Shown in pieces: positions 37,901 to 51,800 of a stretch of 64,000 bases of DNA. The stretch is taken from contig NC_079136.1 in the NCBI RefSeq assembly GCF_945859705.1, positions 115,503,028 through 115,567,027 on the forward strand. The letters run 5' to 3'. Position numbers and translations under genes: made by a program. The notes beneath the pieces are model-generated. The model was not told the DNA's origin. It saw only the letters and a program-made list of their open reading frames with translations, and ran no database searches. Within the stretch, counting starts at the first letter, position 1; each line of letters begins with the position of its first letter. Source of the stretch: Episyrphus balteatus (taxonomy: Eukaryota > Arthropoda > Insecta > Diptera > Syrphidae).

Positions 37901-40900
37901 AACAAAAATGTTTTCAAAAATTTTCCTTAATTTCATAAATTTACTAATTGTCTAGGCAATAAAAGGAAAAAAAACTATATAGAACTGAAGGACAATCTTC
38001 CATTGTTTAAGCGATAAATGCAATTTTCTCACAAATTGACTTCAAACACAAAAAAAAAACATATTTGAACACAACGGCAACACCTACAATATTTAAATAT
38101 ACATTTTTTAAAAAGCTAGAAGCTTATTTATATTTGTAAAATTAAAATTAAGTAAATTGAGTGAAGGGTTTTTGAAAAAATGGTAATTAATTTCAGATTT
38201 ATGAAAAAAGATTATGGAAAAAATTTATTTTTCCAATTTTTTTGGCCACATTTATTATGATTTGAAATTATAAAAGAAAATCTCAATATGTATTACAGTT
38301 TATGAAAAAAATTAAAAAGTATTTCATTTTCGAAGAACTTTTTTTAATAGAAGCTTTGAAAAAAAATTTTAACTAATTGTTTTTTTAAGATCAACATTTA
38401 AATATAAAGTTATTTTTTATTCATTCAATAGCCTTTATTGTTGAAAGTTAAATAGCAAAAGTTTAAAGTTCTTATTTGCCAAAGTCTTTGAGAAAATCAA
38501 TTATTTCAATGCAAAAATTCAGTTTTTTATCAAATCCCATGAAATTGAAGTAATTTTTAATTTTTATTCAACTGATAATATTTATGGCCAAAAATTTTGT
38601 TTTACATAAATTCATATTTTACTGCGAAAAAATTTGAAAAAAAGTCATTTAAAAATTTTTAATAACATTTTTTTTCCAAAATTCTGAGTTGAGGACCATT
38701 CTTTCAAAAACTCTTTATTAAATTAAGTGGATTTAAATTTTACAGATAAATGTAAATGAGATTCTGGCCTTATAAAAACGTGTATGAAAATATTGCAGGT
38801 TATGTCGTGAGAAAATTGCACTTATCGCTTAAACGATGGAAGATTGTCTTTTACTCCCAAATATTTTTTGTTTTTCCTTAAATTACCTAGAGAATCTTTT
38901 GGTGTCATTTATTTTATGAAATTTAATATAAAAAAATGGTTTTGTTCAAAAAAATTTAATTTTAATTTTAAAAAACAATACGGAAACATCGACAATTTTT
39001 AACCCATAGAACGTTTGAAAAACAAATTATCAAAATCAGAGCTGTTCGGCCGAGTTCCCTATAATAATTTGCTTTAGTTACTCCACTAAAATTCAAGAAC
39101 TATTTACAACTTATTTCTGATAAAAACAATTATGCTTAATTAAAAAAGCTGGGAAAATATGTCACGGTACCAGGGATGTAAAAAATAATTTTTTTGTATC
39201 ATTTTTTTGCTACAATAAATATTTTTTATGCAAAGTTTTTTTAATTCAAATAAATATTTTCTTTTATTGCAAATATTTTTCAGTATTAATAAATATTTTT
39301 TTTATGGAAATTTTGTTTATGTGCCATAAATATTTTATATTATATTATTGACAATTTTTTTCAGTTGCAATAAATATTTTATTAATGCAATAAATTTTTA
39401 TTTGCAATAAATACTTTTTTTTATTGCAAATATTTTTAAGCTGCAAGTTCATTTTTTTAATGCAAATTTTTGTCTGTTGCAATAAATACTTTTTTTTTAA
39501 TGCAATTTTTTTTTATTAGCAATAAATATGTTTTTTATGCAATTTTTTTTTGTATTTGCAATAAATACTTTTTTTTTAATTGCAAATATTTTTCAGTTGC
39601 AATACATTTTTTTTAATGCAAATTTCTTTCAGTATTAATAAATATTTTTTTTATGGAAATTTTGTTTATGTGCCATAAATATTTTATATTATATTATTGA
39701 CAATTTTTTTCAGTTGCAATAAATATTTTATTAATGCAATAAATTTTTATTTGCAATAAATACTTTTTTTTTATTGCAAATATTTTTAAGCTGCAAGTTC
39801 ATTTTTTTAATGCAAATTTTTGTCTGTTGCAATAAATACTTTTTTTTAATGCAAAGTTTTTTTATTAGCAATAAATATGTTTTTTTATGCAATTTTTTTT
39901 GTCTGTTGCAATAAATACTTATTTTTTTTATTGCAAATATTTTTCAGCTGCAATAATTTTTTTTTCAATTTCAATAAATATTTTTTGTTTGTGCAATTTT
40001 TTTTTATTTGCAATAAATATTTTTTCAATTTATAATTATTCAACTTCTTTTCATAAAAAAGTGAAAAAATAATTTTAATAAGGATTTCCGGAAAAAAAAA
40101 CATTTTGAAAAAAGGCAAGGTTTGATTTCGAAAAATACAAAGATAACGTCACGATAATGATATTTTGAAATTTTTTCAATCTGAAACGAGTTTTGATTGA
40201 AATTGACGAAATTCTGAGGAAAAAAATATATTTTCTTGTTAGCAATAATGTGTTTTTTTTTTGATGAAATTATAGCATCTTGCATGCACACGCTCTCATC
40301 CATTCACTCAGTGTTTTGTGGATTTGTTAGAATTGTCTAACACGTCGGCAAACTAAATTGGAAAATTTAATAGTAAAACTAACCACTGAACACTCCCACA
40401 TAACATAAATGTAGAGTCTTCCTCCCTCCTGTATTCTACACATACTCTCCATCTCATACTCGTCATTTCAACAAACAGACAACCAACATGAACGTGCTTC
40501 CGCCAGAATTATGATTATTATTACTTCTCTGTGTTTGAAATTGTTTGCATCATGTGTGTCTGTGTATGTGTGTGTGTGTGTGTGTATGTGGATGCGTTTA
40601 ATTTAGTTATATTCCTCCTGTCTGTCTGCCACTTTTTTCACTCAGAAAAAAAAAAAAAGAAAATAAACATTTGAGTTGTGGGAATGGTTAGATTTAGCAA
40701 GGACATAGAAGAGGTACAGAAAAAGGAAGGGAAGGAAATAAAAGTTTATATAACTGTGAAACGTTCATTTTAGTGGTCATAATGTGGCAGCATTTTGTGG
40801 CATAATTCAACTATAACCTAACCTCACATACACACAAAAACTACTCACCATAAAGTCTGATAATTCCATCGGTTTCACCCCGCGGATTCTTTGCTACGCA

Positions 40901-43900
40901 TTTGTAAATTCCATCATCTCCACTACTCACACTTAAAATGGTCAGTTTCATGTGAGTCTTGTAAACGGGGAATCCGATGCTGGATTCAACTCTATAAAAA
41001 AAAAAAATCAGACAAAAAAAAAGAAGAAAAATTACATAACGAAACGGAGAAAAAAACGGATGTCAGGATCAGGAAATCACAAACACATACAGGTAAAAGG
41101 AAAATGACACTGATTCAATTTACACAACGTTAATGAGCATCAGAGAGCCACTGTCTGACTGACTGACTGACCAACTGACTGGACTATGGAACTCGGCTTA
41201 CTTGTATTTTTGTGAATCGTGTATGATTGGTCCCTCGCCACGTGTCCAATAATTCAGTGATGTTGGATGGGCTTCGGTAAAGCACTCGATGGTCACGTTG
41301 AAACCTTCGGGAGCACCAACAAGTTGATGTGGTATAAGCAGCATTGGTGGAACTGTAGACAAACAAAAAATAATATAAAAACACATAAAAGTCAATGTGG
41401 CACAATTTTAATCAAATTAAATTGATAATTATAATTAATTAGCCCGAAAGCAAAATGAAAGTGGTGATGGTGGTTTGACCAAAGGATTCTTCTGTTTTTT
41501 TTTTTTCGTTCCAAAAACCTCAGCATGTCCTTTTTGCAAGTAAATAAATGAATTTAGTGGTTTTATAAAAGTTGAAATAGGTTTTTAATAATAATAATAA
41601 AAAAAATCAAAACCAAAAAGGATCAAAAGTTTTTTGAGGTAGAAAAAAAGGACATTTTTTCATCTTAATTCAAAAACAAACAAAAGGAAAAAAAAAGAGG
41701 CCAACTCTTCTATTGTCATCATCATTAATGATTCTCCAGAAACTTGCGATGCTTATTTAACATAAATCTTCCACTTATCATTTATTCTTTTCCTTGGGAT
41801 TTCTTTCAAGGACTTGATATCACACAGAACTCCTACTGTTGGGTTCGTTCTGGTTGGACTTGTGGACAGAAGAAGAAGTAGCAGGAAATCTTCTTCAGTC
41901 AAGTTGAGAGGGATAATTTAAAAGTCAAACACTTTCTTCTTTTCGTCTTGTTGTACAAAATACTTGAGAATTCAAGTTGTTGTTCCCGCCAATTTTTTTT
42001 TTTATATTTTTTTTTAATTCAAGTACCGAAATGAGCAAAAGGTCCTGAATAAGGACCATGGACGATGATGATGATGCTGATGATGGTTCGTGCGTGTGGT
42101 TAAGTCAAGAACTTGAACATCAAGTACCAACCCCGTAACATTTTTCGTAGCATTTCATACAGGACCAAATGTCCATCCATGCGCTCGTCGGGGTTTTGTT
42201 GGTTTTTCGATTTTTCTTCTTAGCAAGGGTTTTTTTTTGTGTCCTTAACTCGGACAGACGATAACGATGTGGAAATATAATAGAACACTTCTTCTTTTGC
42301 TCTCCTTTTCATTTTTTTTCCAACTGAAGTGCATGAGTTGGAAGAGAAAAAAAAGAAGAAGAAATTAAATATTTGCACTATAGAGGGCGTCATTTTCAAG
42401 AGGACTGACATCAGCTTTATAAAATAAACCAGCTAATATCCTTTAGGAATTCCAAGTAGGCAGAAAATGAACAAAAAAAAAAAAAGATTCCCCATCACTA
42501 TCATCACCCGAGAAAGAAATGTTGACACAGAGCATTGAATTTGGTGACACTTGATGGAAGAATTGTCTTATGTTTCCGAAGTACAAATTAGCAAATTGAA
42601 GTGGAAAAATTGACAGCACTAGGATATCTGGGATGTAAGGGATATAACTACTCAAAGGACAAGATAAGAAACATCAACAAAAAAATAGATGAACAAAAGT
42701 GAAAAATTAATTTTTTATTGCTCAACACTAAAGGAATTTTCGTTTGGCAACATCCGATTGTGTTTACAAATTCAAGGAGTCACTCCTTTTTTTTTCTTGC
42801 TTTTTCTTGTTGAACGTTCTTTTTTGTCATCTTGGTTGTCAGTTAGTCAGTGTTCGTTAATTGAGTGAGGGTAGGGCTGTTTTTTTTTTTTTTGTGTTTA
42901 AGAATAGGGTTGAATTGGAGGGATTTTTGGTCCTTTTATGCTCTTTCAAAAAAATAAATAAATTTTCTATGATTTTTTTTCATTTCGGCAGATTTGTTCA
43001 TTTATAGCCACTTGAATAAGAACCTATTCGGAGGGTAGATTGCCCAAAATTTGTCGCTTATTGGTGAAAAAAATTTCAATTATGTCGCTGTTTTTTGGAT
43101 TCTTTTTTATTCTAATAACTGCACAAAGAAACGTACAATTTTTGTATTAATTAACTAGACCAAAATTTTTAACCAATTAAATTAAATTTTAATATATTTT
43201 CAAAATTCTTCACTTCTTTTTGTGCGAAAGAAATATTTTTTTAAAGATTTGTATAAAACGATGATACGTGTGGTTGATGCATTTCTACGCCTACAGAAAA
43301 TTTTTCTGTAGAAACGCCATGTTTTTAAGGATTTTTTTTTTCAAAAATAACACTTAAATATCTGCCTAGTATCACGTTCCTGCCTTCCACTTTTCCTTCA
43401 ATTAATAATAAAAAAAAAAACTTAAAAAAAACAAAATTGTAAGAAACATTTTAGAATTACACATATTTGAAAGCAAGTGTATGGCGTATACGTAACTTTT
43501 TTTTCGAAAAGAAAACAATTTCCTAAACATATTATTTATTTTATTCTGCATAATAATTGATTGGGACACTTTTGAACACGGGGCACATTTAAACACTGCA
43601 TTTTTTGTTTTTTAGTTTATCAATCTGTTTTAGAAGTTATTCGATATTTAAACCCGTCTACACCACATCGATAAATGTCAATGACTTTCCTTGGTTATCT
43701 CAGCTGGCTTTTAGATTTATAAGTGGAAGGTGGTTTTGTATTATTTCAGTTTTTTTTAGTTGTATGAGTTTAAATAAAAATTGGTGCGTGATTTCAAAAC
43801 GCAATACAATTTTTGTTAATGTTTAATAAATTTTAAACTAAATCACGGTGAATTTTTGAATGAATATATTAATTCAACATTTTATGTCGTTGAAATAGTT

Positions 43901-45861
43901 GGGGCAATTTTGAACATTATATATTTTTTTGAAGCCAATCATACATTTAAGATTCTTCGCATGCTTTCAAAAATTCCTAAAAATAACAAACCAAAAAAAT
44001 AACTCAAAACAAAAATAATAACTCAGTATTATAAGTTTTAAGACTTTTTTCAAAACTTTTTTCATTTTTCTATCGATTAAGAAAATTCGTTGTTAACGGT
44101 ACCTGCATTGAACCATTTTTTTTTTAGTTTCTTAATGACTCGTATACGACGAAGTTGATTTCAACGAAAATTTTTATAATAAATCGTTTAAGTAACCGTA
44201 GTATTAAAATTTTACAAAATTCTCAAAAACCTCATTTTTGGTTTTGTAAAAAATATTTCAAATATTTTTTTTTTTTTTTTGGAAAATCAAAAAAATGGAA
44301 TAGTGAAATATTTTAAAATTTCGTTTTTATATCTTCGTTATTGTTCCGTTTTTTACGTGTAAGTTAATTATTTCTTCACATGGCATTCCAATTTTTTTTT
44401 TTGAAAAATGTTAGAAATATTTTATTCAAAAACGGCTCTAATTTTTTTCAATTTTTTTTTTTCTAAAAATTCCTTTTCAAACAAGAAATCATAGCGCATA
44501 CTTCGTTTTGTGATCAAGATGGTGTTACATTTATTATGAAAACAGATTTTAAATAATGTATTTTTGTATATTTTTAGAAATGCTGTGATAAAATCAAATT
44601 ATAATTTTCTCTAAGAAGCTTTTACGATAAGATTAACTAAGTGGGACCCAGTAGTGCATTTTATTTTCGTAGCTAAAAACATATTTTTACTTCAGAACTT
44701 TGGCCTGGGTCAATTGATTTTGATGATTTTTTTTGTATTAGATGCTTGTGATTGTGATCCTATTTCAAATCCAACCATTTCTGTCTATGACGTCCATAAA
44801 AAATAAATCTAATTTTCGATCTGTTTTTTTTTTTTTTTTTTTGATAATTACACGGCTTGGCAAAAAAACATAATTTTAAAATTATTTTTTCGCGATTTTT
44901 GAATATATTCGCAGTAATCGTAGTTAAAGTATAGATACTTTGTTTTTTTTTTTTATTAAATTAAAAAAAAAGTTTAAATAAATATTTTTTTATTGCAAAT
45001 TTTTGGTGATTTTTTTCTCAAACATCCTATTAAACTTATCCTTAAAAGGTTTTTGTCATTCCCAATAGAACTAATATTTTTCAATTGAATAAATAGAATT
45101 CCAAATCAATTCTTTTTATCCAGGACTATTTTTTTGTGATTTTTGCTCAGTTTTTATTTTTGTTTTTATCTTGAAATAAAAAACTAAGCATGTGCCCAAA
45201 CAAAAACATTGCATTCTTCTGCATGAATATCCCAATAAACAATAAAAACATATCTTTTTATTTCAAACATGTCAATTTGTTTCTTCTTCTTCTGAAAAAA
45301 AAAGTTTTGTTTGTTTTAGAAGTTTTGCCAATGTTGATTTTTGTCCGAAAAATATTGAAAAGTCAAATAAAATGTATATATCCATCCAAATTCAATGCAT
45401 ACATGATGATGATTTTTCAATACAATTTTATGCAATTTATTGAAACAGAAGATGGCCCTTTTCTTCCACAGAGATACATTGAAATCCACATATATAACAA
45501 ACGAAGGATAAGGAGTAAAAGAAAAAAAAAATATATAAAGAAACGGATACGAATCATTATAAAATCAATATTAATTGTTATGGATATTCCATATTCCAAA
45601 AGAGTCCAATCCCAAAAAAAAAAAAAAATATCCAACTTTCTCCATTTCGAAAGTATAAGAAAACTTCTTCCGTTCACCGGTTTGTCTGTCTTTTTGTGTT
45701 AGTGTATTCGAATTCGTGTCCGTGACGTTGTGTGTCATCCATGGGAAAGTTTCCTCTCTCATCTGCTAATTTAAAATCAAGAAACGTTCAATCACAGAAA
45801 ACATCTGTTCGGAATACATAACCCTTTCCCTTAAACTTTTACTACCCCCCACCCCTCCTCA

Positions 45862-45897
<36 letters not shown>

Positions 45898-48800
45898 ACC
45901 AAAAGCACCAATGCCAAAATAAAACCACCGAAGATTGTACCATTTTTACTAGCAATGAGCAAGTCACTCTTTTCTGAATGTCCTGGTTCTGTTCTGTTGG
46001 TCCTTCAGGACACACACAGCTCATATAACGATGACAACCAGAGCATCCAATGTTGACTTAAACAGAAATCAGTATTCTTTGTCGGTTCGTTTTTTTTTTT
46101 TTTTTTTTGTATTCGAAATGCAGTAGCATATTTCACAGAAAAAAAATGATATGAAATAAAAATAAACATCCTTACACGATACCAAAACGAAAGGACGAAT
46201 AACGACCATCAAAACGGACGACAGACATATACAATTTTTGTTTGGTTTAGTATAGTTGTAGGTGGACACTCTGTACAACAACAACAACAACAACAATAAT
46301 AACACACAAATATTCGTCTTCCTTTTTTTATACTTGTGACAAACTGTTCTTCCTGTGTTGCAGCAAGCAATATTCACATGACAGGACTTCGAGATACAGA
46401 ACAGAAAGGACCTCTTTCTTCGTGGGATAATAATAAACATAAATAAGAATGCAAAAGTACAAACGACAAAAAAAAAAAAAAGTTCAAAGAATCCTTGCAG
46501 AATGTTAACAAGAATTTGAAACAGATGTGACAGATGTGTAAAAAGTTTGTAATGTTTGGTATTCTCCCGGGCGCCATTTACACACAAGATAAAAGTCTAT
46601 ATCCTAACTATAGAGACCATCAGCAGGGTGTCACAAGTATTGTATCTAATCTGTCTTTTCTGTATATATCTAAGTTGGTTCGGACAGCAAATAAGGATAA
46701 CAATAACAAAAAAAAAAATTTTTTTTTTATAGAAAATCAAAAAGACATCAAAGAGGACCCTCTCTGTTTAGGGAGAGATTATAGTGTCCTTGCGGCGATA
46801 CAACCCACGACACAAGTTCGTCACAAAATATTTTTTTTGCTGATGATATGTGATGTTTTTTTTTTTTTTTTTTTGGTTTGTGTTGGTTTTGCTCTGTGAC
46901 GTGACAAAAAGGTGCTCTGTGTTGTTTCATTAGCATTTTTATTCATAGCTTCGAGGGAGACTATACTACAAAAGGACATATACAATACCAAACAAAGCCG
47001 TTTTTACAAGCTTAGGATAGCACCTAATATATCGGAGTTAACAATAAGCCCGCTAGGCTTTTGTGGGGACAGGATTAAAAAATAACCTTCCCTTAGAATT
47101 GTGTATGTGTTATTTATTTTTCCGCTTCAGTATGTCCTGGCTGTATAGATCCTTTATCTTAAATTCTTATAACAAACATCACACAAAATAAAAAAAAAGA
47201 AAAAAAAAACAACATTTACTCATCTACTCAAGCGAGAAAAAGATCCAACACTACACCTGATGGGAGTGTGATGAAAGAGACGGGGGGAGAGAGAATATAA
47301 GACAACCATAATTGACACAGCATATCCTTTGTCCTTTTTATATGTCCACCATCACAATCACTTTGTATGTCATAAAAACAAACCAACAAAGCCTACTTAC
47401 AGTCCACACTAACTTTTATCCGTTTTGAAACTGTTGGCGGTACACCGTTTGATGCGATGCATAAATAAGCTCCCATGTCGAGTCGGGATATTCTGGTGAT
47501 TTCCAGGGTGTTGCCTTCCCATTCATTGACTAACAAAAAAAAAAAAAAAAAAAAAAATGAAAAAAAAAAAAAACAAAATGAAATATATTATGAATGACAT
47601 AAAAATGTTGCAATTTTTTTTTTTTTTTGCTCTCTTACCAACATAATTTTTGTTAATTGCAATTTTCGAGTTGTCATCTCGTTTCCATTTGATGATGGGC
47701 GTGGGGCTCCCCGATGCACGACATCTAAGCGAAATATTCGAACCCTCACGGACTATAACATCACTCGAACTCAATGAATCATCGATGTTTGGTGGTACTG
47801 CAATGAAACATAAAAACAAAAATTAAAGAGATAAAAATTTAAAAATTGAAAAAAAAAAATTGATATAAATCAAAAAATCGAAATTAAAAAAAAAAAAAAA
47901 TAATGGTCTATAAAATTAAAATCAATAAATTTATTGAATTATTATTTAATTAGGTTTTGTCGTGGCCTGCTGAACAATTCAATCGAATTTTGTCCGGGTC
48001 CACAGGACAATCACCACCGGTGTTTTGAATACTAATTTGCTATAGGAAATATACAACACACATAAATACAAAAAAAAAAAAAAAAAAAAAAATATCCTTC
48101 ATAATCCTTTTGGAATATTTTTGGTTTTTTTTTTTTTTTGATAGAGAAAAGTTATATGATTGCAACTTGTTTAATCAGTTTTATCTATGTTTTTCCATTG
48201 GTTGTATAAATGTATTTCGTAAAATCGTAAAAATAACGAGGCAGTTTTTGGTGTGTAGGGATAAGGATTAAATATACATTTATGGCAAGAGGAGTGAAAT
48301 CATATAATGATTCTGTGAAACTAAATACGAATTGATTTTATAGAACTAAAAAAAAAAAAAAAAAAAATATACAACAGATTACTACAAAATTGTTGTGGTT
48401 TTGAAGTAATAGAGAGATATTTTGATATTTTTTTTTTATTTCGTTGTTGTGTGGAAAATTGTTATTGAAAATACTTTGATTGAAAATTGAATTTAGGTTT
48501 TGTATTTCTATGTTTGTTAAATGATTTTACAATTTTGTACCAAATTTAAGAGGAAAAAAAAACAAAATATTTTTGTGCGTTGAAATTTATTTTGAAGAGT
48601 TTTCAAAACATACCGATATGTAAAATTGTTTTTGATGTTTTTGAAAATTAAGTTTTGTTAACAGTTATTTTATTATTTCAATTTTTTTTTTTAAATAATT
48701 TTAGCTCATTTAGATCTAAATTAATAAGCGAGGCACGTATTGTTGACTATGACATAGATAATTTGCTAATAAATTGGAATGTGTTGAAAACCTATTATTT

Positions 48801-51800
48801 TTGTTTTTTTTTTTAGAAAAAAAAAACTTTTCAAAACCCATTGAGTAAGGTTCTTTAAACTCTATTCAAAGGTGAAACGCAAAATTTCCTTCGAGGAAGT
48901 AGGAATTGGCTAAGGAATGTCCAAAATATTGTTTTTGTTTTATTTTTTCCAACTTTGAAAAAAAAAAAATTTTTTTTGAAAAAAAAAAAAAATGTTAAGA
49001 TGGAAATAACTCAGCAACTAGACCTGTGAGAATTTGTTGGTTTTCACCCATGAATAGACCTTAAAGTGACCTTTCTTTTGATGTCTTACACGATGGATTT
49101 GAACGAAATTTTTTAAAAACTTTTTTTATCGGCAAGGGGTTAAACCTTGATTTTTTTTCGAAAATTTGAAAAAAATAAATTTTTATTTTTTTTTGCATAA
49201 AAAGATAGGGTTCTGTTCATTGTGAGATCGTATCTGTAAACCTAAACTTTTTTCGAGATTTTGATCCGAAAATATCTTCCTCCGAATGTAAGAAAAAAAA
49301 TATTTTCGAATGTAACAAATAAAAAATAATATTTCGATTTCAAGTACATAATTCAGCAACCAGACCTCCAACAGTCTTTTAGTTTTCACCTTTGTGTAGA
49401 GCTCAAAGAGGCCTTTCATTTGATGTCTCAATTGATGAATTTGGGAGAAATTTCTTAAAATTCATTTTTTTCGGCAATGATTTTTTTGAAAATACGAAAA
49501 AAATACTTTATAATTGTTTTTAAATAAAGCGATAGGCCTGTTCATTGTGAACTCGTATCTGCAAACTTAAACTTGTTTCAAGACTTTCATCCGAAAATGT
49601 TTGTTTCCAAATGTGAGAAAAAAAAAATTCCGAATGTAAAAAAAAAAAAAATTTTCCGAATGTAAAAAAAAAAAAATTCGATAGCAAATAATTCAGCAAC
49701 CAGACCCCCAATAAACTTTTGGTTAGAGCTTACAGAGACCTTTCTTTTGATGTCTCACTCGATGGATTTGGGAGAAATTTTTTAAAATGTCTGCTCCCGA
49801 ATGTAAGAAAAGAAAAATGTTTGTGAAAATTTTAAATTTTTAAGCTTTTTAAAAAAAACACAATCAGAGTTTTCAATATTTTGAAAATTCGAGATTTTGG
49901 GTTTTTGATCCCAATTAATGAACCACGAGAATACTAAGGACCTTACAAAATATTTATTTTTAAGGTTTAAAAATCATTTTAAACCTTCAGCTTTGATTTG
50001 TTTTTATTCTTCACCTGCACGTGACCCTACCAGAGTCTCTTATATAGCTACTTTTATAAAAACATTATTGATTTTATTATCAAAGCAAAACTACCCCAAA
50101 CTTTGTATAAACTTTAAAGTTTCAAAATATTCTTCCGTCACGTTAAACTTAAACACACCACACAAGCATCACAAGCCAGCTCCTGAGAATGCTTCCGTCT
50201 ATCAACTCCAGCCACAACCGGAGCCCATAAATAATGCAAGTAGCTAAACATTTTGGGAAATTTTCATTCAATATTTGCTTACAAAATGAATCATCAATTT
50301 TATAATGCATCATAGAAGTATTTCTTCAATATACAACCGATATACACACACATGAAAAATGAAGGTACCTTCTATCGTATGTGAATGTTTGCTCATCTCA
50401 TTGCACATAGAAAAGCAAATTTTACTTTTACCTTAGATTCCAAACATAATCATCTTCATACAAAACTAGTTAACTTTCAACTTAACAAGGGGGGAACTCT
50501 CTCTGAGTTAGAAGCTCAAAAAAAAAAAAAAAAAAAACAAGAAAAATAAAACTTGGAAAGATAATTTGAGAGCATCCTTGGAATCCTTGGCACATAAAAA
50601 GCATACAAAAATATACTAACAAGATCGACTAACCATCATAATCATCTTCATCATGATTTATCATCGAATGAAAATGAAACGATGAATTCATGTTTCGATG
50701 ATAAGTTTGAAGGAAAAAAAAAAATAATTTTTTTTTCATTTTTTTTTTTTTTTTATTTAATCCTGCACCTCTTCTTTTTTTTAAGGGGACAAGTGGTGGT
50801 GAAAAATGGGAATAAGGCAACTTCATCTATGGATTGCAAAAATTTCTGCTCCATAGCCGGGATAATCCACTTGCATATATACCAAAGAACACTATACGTA
50901 CAGTAGTTATCCTCGGCAAATTCACCTCAAATAGCTTTAGAAAGCAAGAGAACTTGTATATAATATAGAGATGAATCCTTAGGGAAGGACCAAACATCAT
51001 CATACCCAATGGCAGCAGCCAGCATCATAACGTATAACAAGTAAATGAAAAGACTCCAAGATAGAGTTTCTTCTCTGGTTTTTTTTTTTTTTTTTTTTTG
51101 TTTGCCAAAGTCTAAATGAGTTCTATTCCCATCATCATCTTCTTCAAAGATGATAGAGAAGGATACAAACAAAAGAGAAAAAGTGAGAGAAAGAGAACTG
51201 GATGGATTAAGGAGCTTTCCAGTTTTCAGCAAGTTTTGTACCCAGCGACACTTTTAAATTGAATAAATACAATTTTGAATAAATTTCTGCCCGGATCAAA
51301 GGACATTACAGGAAAATATACACAAAACTTGGTAAAACCTTCATTCACTTCTCCACTAGACCCTCTTTTGGTTATATAACTTTTGCGGTCGTCATGGTTC
51401 TTGACTTGCTTTTTTGCCTACAATATTATAATATAGTAGAGAGGTAGCACCACGAACTACAACAACAACAACACTTTGTTTTTCTCACAATTTTATAATG
51501 AAGAAATAATTACCAAATTTTCAACCATGACTGGTCGTAGATAATGACTAAAAGGACCTATCCTATCCAACGAGCAGGAATTTATACAAAATTTCTGAAT
51601 TCAATTTTGCCCACAGCAGCAGTAGTAGCAGGATCAACAAGGACTCTCCAACAACAAACGAAAAATTCGCTTTTCAACCTTTGCTACCTAAACTTATTGC
51701 TGTGCTGTGAGCTGTGCGGTGCGACGCGATGCGATGGTTGTGGTGTTATGACTAAAAATAATGAATAGTAGCTTCTGAGCAATATAATAATTTCGATGAT

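Noticed and set aside
45190..45702. 170-codon plus-strand ORF
   Set aside because: Composition is dominated by K, I and F from AT-rich DNA, it overlaps minus-strand frames of the same kind and has no recognisable domain.
46069..46587. 172-codon minus-strand ORF
   Set aside because: Runs of F, L and K from T/A homopolymers; no domain, and located in the intron of the DIP-like gene.
49918..50247. 109-codon plus-strand ORF with mixed composition
   Set aside because: No family features, no supporting splice or promoter signals, and directly next to a degenerate repeat; kept only as a remark.
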